From the NCBI GenBank assembly GCA_003278535.1, contig QCEG01000002.1:62001-126000 (forward strand): a DNA stretch of 64,000 bases, given 5' to 3'. The position numbers and the translations under genes were made by a program. Of this stretch, positions 49,423 to 58,889 are shown piece after piece (the first letter of the stretch is position 1; each line of letters opens with the position of its first letter). This DNA comes from Prochlorococcus sp. AG-355-N18 (lineage in GTDB: Bacteria; Cyanobacteriota; Cyanobacteriia; PCC-6307; Cyanobiaceae). Under the pieces are notes generated by a model. The model searched no databases. It was not told where the DNA came from and worked only from the letters and a program-made list of their open reading frames with translations.

Positions 49423-49806
49423 ATGAAAAAATTTCTATTAGTACATTTACTTTTAGGATTCATGATTCCTGCAAATGCAGGAATTTATTATTACCCTTTT
49501 TATCAGGACGGTATAAAAGTAAAATGTGGCGATAATCAGCCAAGACATTTGATATCCTTTAAAGCTGGAAGGGCTATGCTGTTTGAGGATGATGGTGATG
49601 AAAAGTATAAATTTCCAAGAACTTTTTTATTTCCTGAGAAACCTGACAAGAGATATAAGTACTTTCCAAGTACAGCAGGTACCAAATGTAGTTCCAGAGA
49701 ACTATCTAAAAAAGAAAGGGAATTTTATATAAATAAGGCAAAGAATGTCTGCTATGGGAGGGACTTAGCTACCAGAAACAAATACTGCTACGGGTGGAAT
49801 CGATAA
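49423..49806 (+). CDS. Small secreted Cys-containing protein
   Basis: Internal ATG gives signal peptide MKKFLLVHLLLGFMIPANAG; ORF-track start at 49303 overlaps the upstream gene. Confidence 0.6.
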   Translation: MKKFLLVHLLLGFMIPANAGIYYYPFYQDGIKVKCGDNQPRHLISFKAGRAMLFEDDGDEKYKFPRTFLFPEKPDKRYKYFPSTAGTKCSSRELSKKEREFYINKAKNVCYGRDLATRNKYCYGWNR

Positions 49807-49995
49807 TACAAAATTACTTCTTGCGGACATTTGTTTCATTTGGCAATATAAGTAACCGACTCCATAATTGGCACATCTAACTTAGATGTTACCCTTAATG
49901 GCCAGATAGAACCGAAGGAATAAAAGTCAGGGATTTTCTAATATTTTTCTTTCGGTTCAGCTGTTAAAAAGCTTCTACACACATACTGATAGACA

Positions 49996-50781
49996 ATGAA
50001 AATTATTAAGAGACTCAGGTCGCTGCCGGGCGATTCTCTGGGCGTTATACGCCGCACTCCGCCACTTGTTTTCGCAATGGCTGTCTTATCTCTCGGAGGA
50101 TTTATAGGCGCCTCCACGGTCCTTGTGAGAGGGTTCAGAACGGTTGAGAATACTATCACTGTTACTGGTGCAAGTACTGAAAGTTTTGAGAGTGATATTG
50201 CAAAATGGTCAGTCCAGGTAAAGACATCAGGTACAACTCAGATTGACTCATTTACCAAGCACAAGCAGTCCATTAATAAGACGATGGAATTCCTTAAAGC
50301 CAATGGAATTGAGGACAGCGTAAAGCAGGATGTTTATCTTGGACCTGCGAGTATAAGTGAATATAAAACCAAGCATCCAAAGACTAATGAAATTATTAGA
50401 ACTGAATGGATTACTTATCAGAATATTGAGATTGAAAGTAGGGATGTTTATAACATCCAGAAGACTCACAGTCAGATAACGGAATTGCTTGGTAAAGGGG
50501 TAAGGGTTAAACCAAGCCGTCCTGAATTCACCTATTCAAAGCTGGCTGATAAACGCGTTGATATGCTTGCGAAGGCAGCAAAGGATGCAAGGGTTAGGGC
50601 TGAAGCTATCGCTCTACAGGCAGGCTCTGAAGTAGGTGGTTTAAAGAGAGTGAATACTGGAGTTTTTCAGATAACTGTTCCGAATTCCACGAAGGTAAGC
50701 AGCTGGGGTTCTTATGACACTACTACTATCAAGAAAGATATTACTGCGGTTATGGGAGTAACTTTTGCTGTTAAGAAGTAA
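49996..50781 (+). CDS. SIMPL domain (DUF541) protein
   Basis: ENTITVTGASTESFESDIAKWSVQVKTSGTT..., ARVRAEAIALQAGSEVGGLKRVNTGVFQI. Confidence 0.88.
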   Translation: MKIIKRLRSLPGDSLGVIRRTPPLVFAMAVLSLGGFIGASTVLVRGFRTVENTITVTGASTESFESDIAKWSVQVKTSGTTQIDSFTKHKQSINKTMEFLKANGIEDSVKQDVYLGPASISEYKTKHPKTNEIIRTEWITYQNIEIESRDVYNIQKTHSQITELLGKGVRVKPSRPEFTYSKLADKRVDMLAKAAKDARVRAEAIALQAGSEVGGLKRVNTGVFQITVPNSTKVSSWGSYDTTTIKKDITAVMGVTFAVKK

Positions 50782-50872
50782 CTTATGGAGCCTTTTTTTC
50801 CTTTAAGAATCATCAACAAAGGCAGACCAATAAGCATCAGACTCCCATCAATTAATAAAAAAGTATTCAGAT

Positions 50873-51076
50873 TCATTTATCAATTCCATCGGGGGTATCC
50901 CAATTAAAGGGTATCCCTTTTTTAACTGGTTCTTTTTTCATATCAGCCATCTCTTTTCTGATTTTGTTGTAGTAGGCCAACTCTTCTGGATCATCAGAAC
51001 CCAGACCATAATTCATGGTCGCTGCAAGATAAATTCTGTGCATTCGGTATGACGATAGTGGCATTACTGAAGACAA
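50873..51076 (-). CDS. 67-aa conserved protein, duplicate of 26071-26262
   Basis: Near-identical protein and flanks. Confidence 0.65.
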   Translation of the reverse strand: MSSVMPLSSYRMHRIYLAATMNYGLGSDDPEELAYYNKIRKEMADMKKEPVKKGIPFNWDTPDGIDK

Positions 51077-51276
51077 TTTCTGTTAAATATATATGAATTT
51101 AAGGCAAAATGCTGACCTCTGAGATCTTAGTTATACCAGTCAATTGCGCAACCCCTCCATAATACACGGGAGGAAGGGGTAAAAGACAAGAAATTTAGAG
51201 GGGACTACTTACTGGATGTGTATACATCATCATTGTAAGTAGATGCAATAAAGCATAATCAACCACAACTAAAACA

Positions 51277-51341
51277 CCTATATAAGGTACGTGGGTATGT
51301 GTGTAAACACATAATGCACGTACTGTATATAGGTACCTATA
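51277..51341. other. Extended hairpin and palindrome (candidate structured RNA or DNA site)
   Basis: CCTATATA-agg-TACGTG-gg-TATGTGT-gtaa-ACACATA-atg-CACGTA-ctg-TATATAGG followed by palindrome TATAGGTACCTATA. Confidence 0.6.
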
Positions 51342-51380
51342 AGGTGATGGTGAGTATATTGTTTAAAACTGATTGGTTAG

Positions 51381-51533
51381 ATGAATAGTGAAGTAATACA
51401 TAAGGTAAGTGAGCAGAGATCAAGGAATATGTCTGCCATTAAATCAAAGAATACAAAGCCTGAAATCAAGGTAAGAAAAGTTCTACATTCTATGGGACAT
51501 AGATTCAGACTTCATTCAAAAAGAACAAGTTGA
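51381..51533 (+). pseudogene. Truncated Vsr-type (very short patch repair) endonuclease
   Basis: MNSEVIHKVSEQRSRNMSAIKSKNTKPEIKVRKVLHSMGHRFRLHSKRTS* = Vsr N-terminus only. Confidence 0.82.
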
Positions 51534-51893
51534 TGAAAAAATATCTCCAGAATTATACAGATTAAAAAGGAATCCTATTCTCATGAGGAGAATATTGGAA
51601 CAGATATCTGAACGGTTTTATCTAAGTATGAGAGGTCTTGAAAAACCTTGATGAGGAATTGTCTAACTCAAGGAATCTTTTTGAACAAAAATTTTTTTTG
51701 GAGAGGAATTTTCATAATTCATAAAAAATCAGATCAAAAATTAATTATAAATTTTTTAAAAGTTTCATATGCTCTATCACTTTCAAGTAGGCAAGTGCAG
51801 TTCTGGAGGTTGTCAGAGAGGTTCGGAAAGGTTGAATTGGAATCAATTATAAATTATCTGAACTATATAAAAATACTGATTAAAAATTTATAA

Positions 51894-52766
51894 GTGAAGA
51901 TTCAAAAGCCATTGCTTGCCGGCAAATTTGATTCTGAGAAGGCTAAATTTCCCTATGCAGCAACACCAAAGATTGATGGTATAAGATTTCTGATGGTTGG
52001 GGGAGCTGCTTTAACAAGGTCTTTTAAACCAATTAGAAATGAATACTTACAAAAAATTCTTTCCTCTAATTTGCCTGAGGGTATAGATGGAGAACTGACT
52101 TCTGGATCAACTTTTCAAGAATGTAGTTCCATTATGCGTATTAAAGGTGAACCTGATTTTAAGGTTTGGATATTCGACTTTGTGAATCCTAAAGGGGAGG
52201 TCAAGCCATACAAAGAAAGAATGGATGAACTTCGTAAGTTTGAGAATTTTAATATTCCCTCTTATGAAATTCTTTTCCCAACAATAGTTTCAAATCAAGA
52301 ACAGATTGATCACTTAATGATTAATAATCTCAATGCAGGTTATGAGGGCTTAATGTTGAGAGATCCAAATGGGATATATAAATTTGGTAGAAGCTCAGTA
52401 AAGGAGAATATTCTATTAAAAGTTAAGGAATTTATGGATGATGAAGCCGAAATTATTTCCTTTAGAGAGAAAATGATTAATACAAATGAAGGCCTGAAAG
52501 ATAATTTTGGTAGAACTAAGAGATCAAGTTGTCAGGATGGATTAAAACCAAGCGGGACGTTGGGGGGACTTATTTTAAGAAATTCTGAAGGATTCGAGTT
52601 TAGTTGTGGAAGCGGATTAAACGATGCTCTTAGAGATGAAATATGGAAAAATAAGTCAAAATATCTTGGCAAGTTAGTTAAATATAAATTTATGTCAAAG
52701 GGTAGAAAAGATCTTCCCCGACATCCCGTTTTTATGGGATTTAGAGATGAAACTGATTTAAGTTAA
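51894..52766 (+). CDS. ATP-dependent DNA ligase (phage-like, single catalytic core)
   Basis: ATPKIDGIRFL active-site KxDG, EGIDGEL, GYEGLMLRDP, LLKVKEF; GTG start. Confidence 0.88.
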   Translation: MKIQKPLLAGKFDSEKAKFPYAATPKIDGIRFLMVGGAALTRSFKPIRNEYLQKILSSNLPEGIDGELTSGSTFQECSSIMRIKGEPDFKVWIFDFVNPKGEVKPYKERMDELRKFENFNIPSYEILFPTIVSNQEQIDHLMINNLNAGYEGLMLRDPNGIYKFGRSSVKENILLKVKEFMDDEAEIISFREKMINTNEGLKDNFGRTKRSSCQDGLKPSGTLGGLILRNSEGFEFSCGSGLNDALRDEIWKNKSKYLGKLVKYKFMSKGRKDLPRHPVFMGFRDETDLS

Positions 52767-52837
52767 TCTCAATAAATTTTTATATTTTCAACAAATTAAA
52801 AAATTCCTATCAAAATATCAATCTTCAATATCTAATT

Positions 52838-54160
52838 ATGGAAAGTCAGGAACAAAATAATCACAATCTATCAAGAGGTTTTCTTGACAGTGCAATCCAA
52901 TTAAAAAAAGAGTGCAAATTTTCAGAAGCTATTGAGTTAATAAAAAAGGCTATTGAGTTAAATCCATATGAAAGCTTGAATTTTTTTAATATAGGACATT
53001 GCTTCCATTTACTGAAAAACTTTGATGAAGCAATGCACTACTACAAAATTGCGATTGATTTAGATCCAAGGGATTCTTCTTCATATAATAATCTTGGTTG
53101 CTGTTTAGAAGAAAAAGGTTTGTATCAAGAGGCAATTGCTAATTATTCAATTGCAATAAGACATAACCCTAAGAATTTTGATATTTATATGAATCGTGGG
53201 GATATGAGAATGAAAATTGGAGACTACTATGGAGCTATTTCAGATTATTCTATCTATCAACAAAACTTTGCGACTTCACCAAATGTTTACTTAAAAAGAG
53301 GCTTGGCTAATTTAAAAGCAAATTTCAAAGGCAAAGCATATAACGATTTAAAAATGGCCGATGCTCTTGGTAGTGAGAGTGCAATGAGAATAATATCAGA
53401 GCAAAATCTATCATCTTGGGCTAATTCCTCATCATCTAATATTTATCAAAGAGATAATTATGAATCTCTAAATGAATCAAGACCTTTTTATCAAAGAAAC
53501 AGCTATAGATCCTACCAGGAACCAAATTATAATTCTCAAAGAAATTATCATGAATCAATTAGATATCAAAACTACTCATATCATCCCAGATACTTTTCTT
53601 TGTCTGAATTATATAAAAATGCAATTAAAGATTCACCTCGTAACAATGAAATACCAAAATCTAATAATAATGAAATAAATCCTACTTCTCTTAAAGATAA
53701 ATATGTTGTTATTACTGGAACTATCCCTGGAATGACAAGAAAGGAAGTTGAGCTGCTGGTGCAAAAAGCTGGTGGAAATATAAAGGGATCAATTACAAGT
53801 GCAACAAATCTTTTGATTGTAGGAGAGGATGCTGGAAGTAAATTAAATAAGGCGAGGGAAAGATCTATTCAAATTATTGATATAGATGAGTTAAATTCAC
53901 TTATAGCAGTTAAGAGTACTCTTGAACTTTTGCATTTATGGAGTGAACTTGATGAAGAGGAAACATATCAAAAATTAAAAAAAGAATCTGTATCATTAGA
54001 AATTTTAAAATTATTAGTTAAATGTAATATCAGTAAAATCAGAAGAGCTGCCTTGTCAAACAAGAATATTACTCTCGATATTTTTTATAAATCTAGTGCT
54101 TTTTCAGATTCGACGAATAAATTATGTAAGTTTTTTCTCCAAAAATGGGGACAATTTTAA
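52838..54160 (+). CDS. TPR-repeat protein with BRCT domain
   Basis: Four TPR units at N-terminus; LKDKYVVITGTIPGMTRKEVELLVQKAGGNIKGSITSATNLLIVGEDAGSKLNKARERSIQIID BRCT. Confidence 0.88.
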   Translation: MESQEQNNHNLSRGFLDSAIQLKKECKFSEAIELIKKAIELNPYESLNFFNIGHCFHLLKNFDEAMHYYKIAIDLDPRDSSSYNNLGCCLEEKGLYQEAIANYSIAIRHNPKNFDIYMNRGDMRMKIGDYYGAISDYSIYQQNFATSPNVYLKRGLANLKANFKGKAYNDLKMADALGSESAMRIISEQNLSSWANSSSSNIYQRDNYESLNESRPFYQRNSYRSYQEPNYNSQRNYHESIRYQNYSYHPRYFSLSELYKNAIKDSPRNNEIPKSNNNEINPTSLKDKYVVITGTIPGMTRKEVELLVQKAGGNIKGSITSATNLLIVGEDAGSKLNKARERSIQIIDIDELNSLIAVKSTLELLHLWSELDEEETYQKLKKESVSLEILKLLVKCNISKIRRAALSNKNITLDIFYKSSAFSDSTNKLCKFFLQKWGQF

Positions 54161-54210
54161 GAATAAAATTTTATTTGGAATCACTTTTAAATAATGAGAA
54201 CTATATATAA

Positions 54211-54446
54211 ATACGCAGGTTGCTTCTAGCAAAAAAGGCCTCTGACGTTTCGTCGTGGTAGCAGTAAAGCTAGTCAATCATCATCGGCTGTCGATGTCTC
54301 TCAGCGTGTTATAGCACATATGCACCTATAACATTACGCTGAGACGACTGTAAACAGTCCGTTTGTTATAGGTGCATATGTGCTATAACACGCCTACAGT
54401 GATCAACACCGATTACAGTTAGATAGGTAGAAGTAACTTGCGTTAT
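54211..54446 (+). ncRNA. Retron msr-msd non-coding RNA
   Basis: 15-bp a1/a2 stem (54213-54227 / 54429-54443), AGC after a1 (branch G 54229), GACG-TTT-CGTC hairpin, TAGC..GCTA and CATCG..CGATG hairpins, 30-bp perfect msd stem, RT downstream. Confidence 0.85.
54304..54393. repeat. 30-bp perfect inverted repeat (msd stem) with 30-nt spacer
   Basis: GCGTGTTATAGCACATATGCACCTATAACA / TGTTATAGGTGCATATGTGCTATAACACGC. Confidence 0.97.
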
Positions 54447-54464
54447 ATTTAGAAAACGGAAGTA

Positions 54465-57245
54465 ATGAATCCTACACAATCTACAAAAATAGTTTTTGCG
54501 GCAAAATTTAAAGCTCAAAAGTTTGATATTTTTCTCCTTCAAAGAATTTATAAATCGGATTCAAAATTATTAATAAAAGTAAATTCTAGTTATTCTTCTT
54601 ATTGGGAGTCTTATAAAAAACCTCATCTGGCTTATTGGGGAAATATCAATAAAAAAAATGGATCAGAGCAAATTGATGAATTAATATCTAGTATTAAAAA
54701 TATTGAAAATAATAATAAGGTTTCAAAATTTCTTGAAAATATTTTAAATTCCTATCAACTTAATTCTCTAGAAAGTAATGGACTTAATCAGTCAATAAAA
54801 AATCTTTCTTCAGTAATTTCTGAAGCCCAATTAACAAATTTTGTAGATGGAATAAAATCACAAGATTCCGATTTGAAACTTACTTTATCTTCGGCGCAAA
54901 ATATATCTGAAAAAGTTCGTTTATCAAAGATATTAAAGTCTAATGACTTTAAACTTATTAAAATACTTTTAACAAAAGCTCCTTTAATTTTTGGCTATTG
55001 GGGACCATTTAAAACTGTTTTAAAGTATTTAGATCCTAAAATCTTGCCAAGAGAATTTGGGATTGCATTAGGGCGCCTATCTCTTGCAAAAGGTTGCAAT
55101 CCTGAAGCTGTAATTAATTACAACCTTTTTGCAGGGATTGTAGATATTGAAAATATTAATTGGCTTTCGGAAATTATTCCATGTCCTAGTGTTCTAACTC
55201 TAGATTATATGTTGAGGCGAATGCGTAGGGCGCTAATCAAAATAGGAGTGAAAGATTTAAAAACTTACTCAATAATTTCCGCGAACGCACTAATTAATTG
55301 GGATAAGGAAATCGATTCAAAATCGTTTATTCCTGGCTACATAATGGGAGGAAAAGTTTCTATTCTTGATAACAAAAGTAGATATGTAAAAGTTCCCTTA
55401 TTACAAAATAAATCTAACTATCCTTTCCCAGATGCTTGGAAAAATAATTTAGATGTAGTAAAAAAAATATTTAACTCAATAAGAAATTCTCCCGAAATTT
55501 TTACTTTTTGTTGCCAGGTATTTTTAGATCAAAAAGAGAATATTCCAACTTTAAATAAAAATAATATAATCTTAGCTCTCAAGAGTAAAGATCATAAAAT
55601 TGTAAATCTTGCTTCTAATTATATCGCAGATTTTCCAGATCTCTTTTCTAGTTTAAACGATTCTATGTGGCTTAATTTTTTCTCTTCTGAAAATATTGAT
55701 CCTATTAAAAAAGTAGTTAAAGAATTAATTTCTAGACCAATTTTAACTCAAAGTTATGTTGGAATAATTAATGGAATAAAAAAATTATTAGATAGCAAAT
55801 ATCATTCTCAAAATTTATCTTTAATTGGGCCAGTTTCTCTTCTTTATTTAAAATATAATTTTTCAAATCAATATTCAAACCTTTTAAGGCCTTCAATTAT
55901 TAATTCATTAGTTATTGAATCAATAACAGATTTTTATGATCTTGATAAACTTGATGATGAATATCTTTTGACAATTACAAAAATAAATATTTTTGATATT
56001 TTAGAAGCTTACTTAAATTTACTAGAAAAAGGAAATATATCCCTAGAAAGTTCCAAAATTCTAAGTGAAATAATATTCGAGCAAACAAAAAAGATACCTT
56101 TTAATGATCAAAAAATAAAACTTTCTTTTGAATGTTTTAAATATAAAAATATTGATGCTTTCAATTTTGGTTGGTTACTAATAGATGAAATTTCTAATTG
56201 GGAGGATGTTGAATATCTTTTATGGGATGAATTGCGGAAAAACATCTTCGTATCTTCTAAATGGAAAAAAGAAAGTTTGAAATTAATTCATCAATTTTTA
56301 AATAGAGCATCGAATTTAAATTCTTATTTTCTAGAACTTTTTACTGATAAATCTTGGAATTTTGTTATGAACTATAAAATATTTTTCGAAGAAGGAGAAG
56401 TTGATTTTAGAAATCTAGTTTGGAAAGCGTTAGGCCAAAATAATAATCAAAACATTGCCCAATATATTTTTAACGAAACAAATTTCATTAACCAAATTGG
56501 AAATATAGTTACGCAAGAGCATCTTGCTACAACAAATTCTGTTCAACAGGAAATGTTATTGAAATATATAAATCAGAAACCTGAAAGAATTAATACTGAT
56601 CATAATTTTGCAATTGGTTTACTAAGGATTCCTAATCGAAATCTTCAAGAATGCGCCCTAAACCAGATGAAAAAAGCAGATTTAATCGAAAAATATTGGA
56701 TTATAATTGCTGAAATTGGGTTGCCAATACCATTAGAAGCTATTCGTGAATTAATTAATTCGATAAATATAAAAAGAAAGTTCTCTGAGTATGTAATGGC
56801 CTGTTTAGATAGCATCGTTCCAGACGTTAGAGATATGGGTCTTACCTTTTTAAATAATCAATCAGAGAAAATTGATGATGAATTTTTGTGGCCTGCATTA
56901 ACTGAATCTGATGATCCAAAAGTTCAGTCAAAAGTTGTAGAAAGAACATTAATTAAAGATTGGAACGATACTGAGGAATTTGATTCATTTGATAGACGTT
57001 TACTTATAACCAGAAGAAAAAATCGAAGGGCTAAAGAACTGGTTAAATCAAGAATTACTCAAAATAAAAAATTAAAACAAGAAAAAATTATTTCCCCTTT
57101 TCGTAAAAAAGCTCTAATTGAACTTTCAAAAGGAACTAACTCCCAAGATAAAGCTTGGGCATTGCGTAATATTGCCATTCTTATGCTGAATGGTATTACG
57201 TTCGATGGAATACAAATTAAAACTGAAAATGGAGCTAAAAACTAA
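54465..57245 (+). CDS. Retron-associated 926-aa alpha-helical repeat (ARM/HEAT-like) protein
   Basis: First gene after msr-msd, overlapping stop/start with SWIM gene; helical repeat-like sequence. Confidence 0.65.
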   Translation: MNPTQSTKIVFAAKFKAQKFDIFLLQRIYKSDSKLLIKVNSSYSSYWESYKKPHLAYWGNINKKNGSEQIDELISSIKNIENNNKVSKFLENILNSYQLNSLESNGLNQSIKNLSSVISEAQLTNFVDGIKSQDSDLKLTLSSAQNISEKVRLSKILKSNDFKLIKILLTKAPLIFGYWGPFKTVLKYLDPKILPREFGIALGRLSLAKGCNPEAVINYNLFAGIVDIENINWLSEIIPCPSVLTLDYMLRRMRRALIKIGVKDLKTYSIISANALINWDKEIDSKSFIPGYIMGGKVSILDNKSRYVKVPLLQNKSNYPFPDAWKNNLDVVKKIFNSIRNSPEIFTFCCQVFLDQKENIPTLNKNNIILALKSKDHKIVNLASNYIADFPDLFSSLNDSMWLNFFSSENIDPIKKVVKELISRPILTQSYVGIINGIKKLLDSKYHSQNLSLIGPVSLLYLKYNFSNQYSNLLRPSIINSLVIESITDFYDLDKLDDEYLLTITKINIFDILEAYLNLLEKGNISLESSKILSEIIFEQTKKIPFNDQKIKLSFECFKYKNIDAFNFGWLLIDEISNWEDVEYLLWDELRKNIFVSSKWKKESLKLIHQFLNRASNLNSYFLELFTDKSWNFVMNYKIFFEEGEVDFRNLVWKALGQNNNQNIAQYIFNETNFINQIGNIVTQEHLATTNSVQQEMLLKYINQKPERINTDHNFAIGLLRIPNRNLQECALNQMKKADLIEKYWIIIAEIGLPIPLEAIRELINSINIKRKFSEYVMACLDSIVPDVRDMGLTFLNNQSEKIDDEFLWPALTESDDPKVQSKVVERTLIKDWNDTEEFDSFDRRLLITRRKNRRAKELVKSRITQNKKLKQEKIISPFRKKALIELSKGTNSQDKAWALRNIAILMLNGITFDGIQIKTENGAKN

Positions 57246-58888
57246 TGATTTCTTTCAAAGGCAACTTTACTCAATCAACTGTAAATTCAAATACTAATGA
57301 AAGTGCAGTTACTTTTGGTACTGATATTAAAAATTCAAATGTCTTCTTGAGTACAGATATAAAAGTTAAACCTGGTGTGGCATTCTCAAAATTAATGCTG
57401 GTATTAGGAAGAATAGTAAGGATGAGAGATGCTGGAGTAAATAAAGATCACTCAGCTTATCAGGAATGGGTTCAAGGCGAATACTTTAAAGAATTGCCTG
57501 GTTTTATGAGTTCACAATTAAAACAGCTTCCTAAATTAATAAAAGAAAGAGAAATACTTACGCAACAATTAGAATTTTATGATCAGATTATAAAAAAATT
57601 TAATTCAAATTATTTCCCCGAGCAAAGAAGGCGTTTTTGGAGTTGGCTTTATACACATAATAGAGATGCATGGTATGTTCTCGACCCAATAGTAAGTGTT
57701 CAGCCTGATGCGACATTTTTTGAGGCTTTTTCTCTAGATGAGTCAACTTATGCAAGAGTAGCTCTACCGCATGAGGCAACAACCGGTGAGAAAAACTTTA
57801 ATTGTGGAACTACAAATATTGACTTTAGTACTTCTCTTGAAAGAGAACTTTCTAGAACTCGTTCATATCGACCACTGCATTTAACCGTTGGCAAAGATGC
57901 CGTAGAGTTTGATACTGGAATATCAAATACAATAGAGAAAAAAATTGATCTACCAGAAACTTGGACTAAGGGTTTGGTTGAGGTTCAGGCTGCCTTATCA
58001 CTTGCACCTGTTGAAATTAAAATTTCATCATTAGCACTTGCCGATGTACTAGGAAGATTAGAGGCCCAGCGAGAAAAGGAAGGACCAAGATCACTAATTT
58101 TTGAACTTATTCCAGATGAAAAACCAAAAGTAATTGTTGAACCTTGGGGGGACGTTTTCATAATGTCTGATATGCCTTTTAAGGGGGCAAAAAGCTCTAG
58201 AATTAAAGTATGGGGAAGAAGAAGGTTGAGAGTATTAAAAGAGATACTTCCTTTGGTAAATAATGTGAATGTCAGATTAATCGATTCTGGAATGCCTTCA
58301 TTCTGGAGTGTAGAGATGGAAGGAATTCAATTAATAATAGGACTTTCTGGATGGACTAGTTTAGATTGGGCGGCTAGGGCGCGTTTTTCAGCGATGATAC
58401 CAGCTGCTGAAGAATCCAAAGAAACAATGGAAAAAGCTGCATATTTTTTAAAAACAAATTTAATCATTGAGGATGGAGAACTTGCCAAATATTTAAATAA
58501 ATCTCCAATGGAATCAAAAAGAATCCTTCAGCATTTATGTTTATCTGGAACGGCAATGTATGATCCTGAGTTTAGGAAATATCGTTATAGAGAACTTTTC
58601 CCTGATTTGGATTTCGAATCTAAATCTCAAACTGGTATTGAAGAAATTAAAGGCATTGAGTTATTCAAAAGAAATGCAGTCAGAATTTCATCAGATAGTA
58701 TTAATGAAAAAGAACGAACTATAAAAGCAACTGTTATTTCAAGAGAAAGGATCTGCTCTACTGTAATTAGTCGTGATATTGATAGTCGTATTACTCAAGC
58801 ACAGTGTAGTTGTTCATATTTTAGATATCACAAGCTTAAACAAGGTCCATGTAGACATATCGTTGCATTAAGTCTTGCTGGAGAATAA
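57245..58888 (+). CDS. Retron-associated SWIM zinc-finger protein
   Basis: C-terminal CSCSYFRYHKLKQGPCRH (CxCxnCxH SWIM) in 547-aa ORF. Confidence 0.85.
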   Translation: MISFKGNFTQSTVNSNTNESAVTFGTDIKNSNVFLSTDIKVKPGVAFSKLMLVLGRIVRMRDAGVNKDHSAYQEWVQGEYFKELPGFMSSQLKQLPKLIKEREILTQQLEFYDQIIKKFNSNYFPEQRRRFWSWLYTHNRDAWYVLDPIVSVQPDATFFEAFSLDESTYARVALPHEATTGEKNFNCGTTNIDFSTSLERELSRTRSYRPLHLTVGKDAVEFDTGISNTIEKKIDLPETWTKGLVEVQAALSLAPVEIKISSLALADVLGRLEAQREKEGPRSLIFELIPDEKPKVIVEPWGDVFIMSDMPFKGAKSSRIKVWGRRRLRVLKEILPLVNNVNVRLIDSGMPSFWSVEMEGIQLIIGLSGWTSLDWAARARFSAMIPAAEESKETMEKAAYFLKTNLIIEDGELAKYLNKSPMESKRILQHLCLSGTAMYDPEFRKYRYRELFPDLDFESKSQTGIEEIKGIELFKRNAVRISSDSINEKERTIKATVISRERICSTVISRDIDSRITQAQCSCSYFRYHKLKQGPCRHIVALSLAGE

Positions 58889-58889
58889 T

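Noticed and set aside
54304-54393. Treating the 30-bp inverted repeat as a simple terminator or transposon end
   Set aside because: No T-run follows and no transposase is nearby; the flanking 15-bp a1/a2 stem, AGC branch context and downstream retron RT explain it better as msr-msd.
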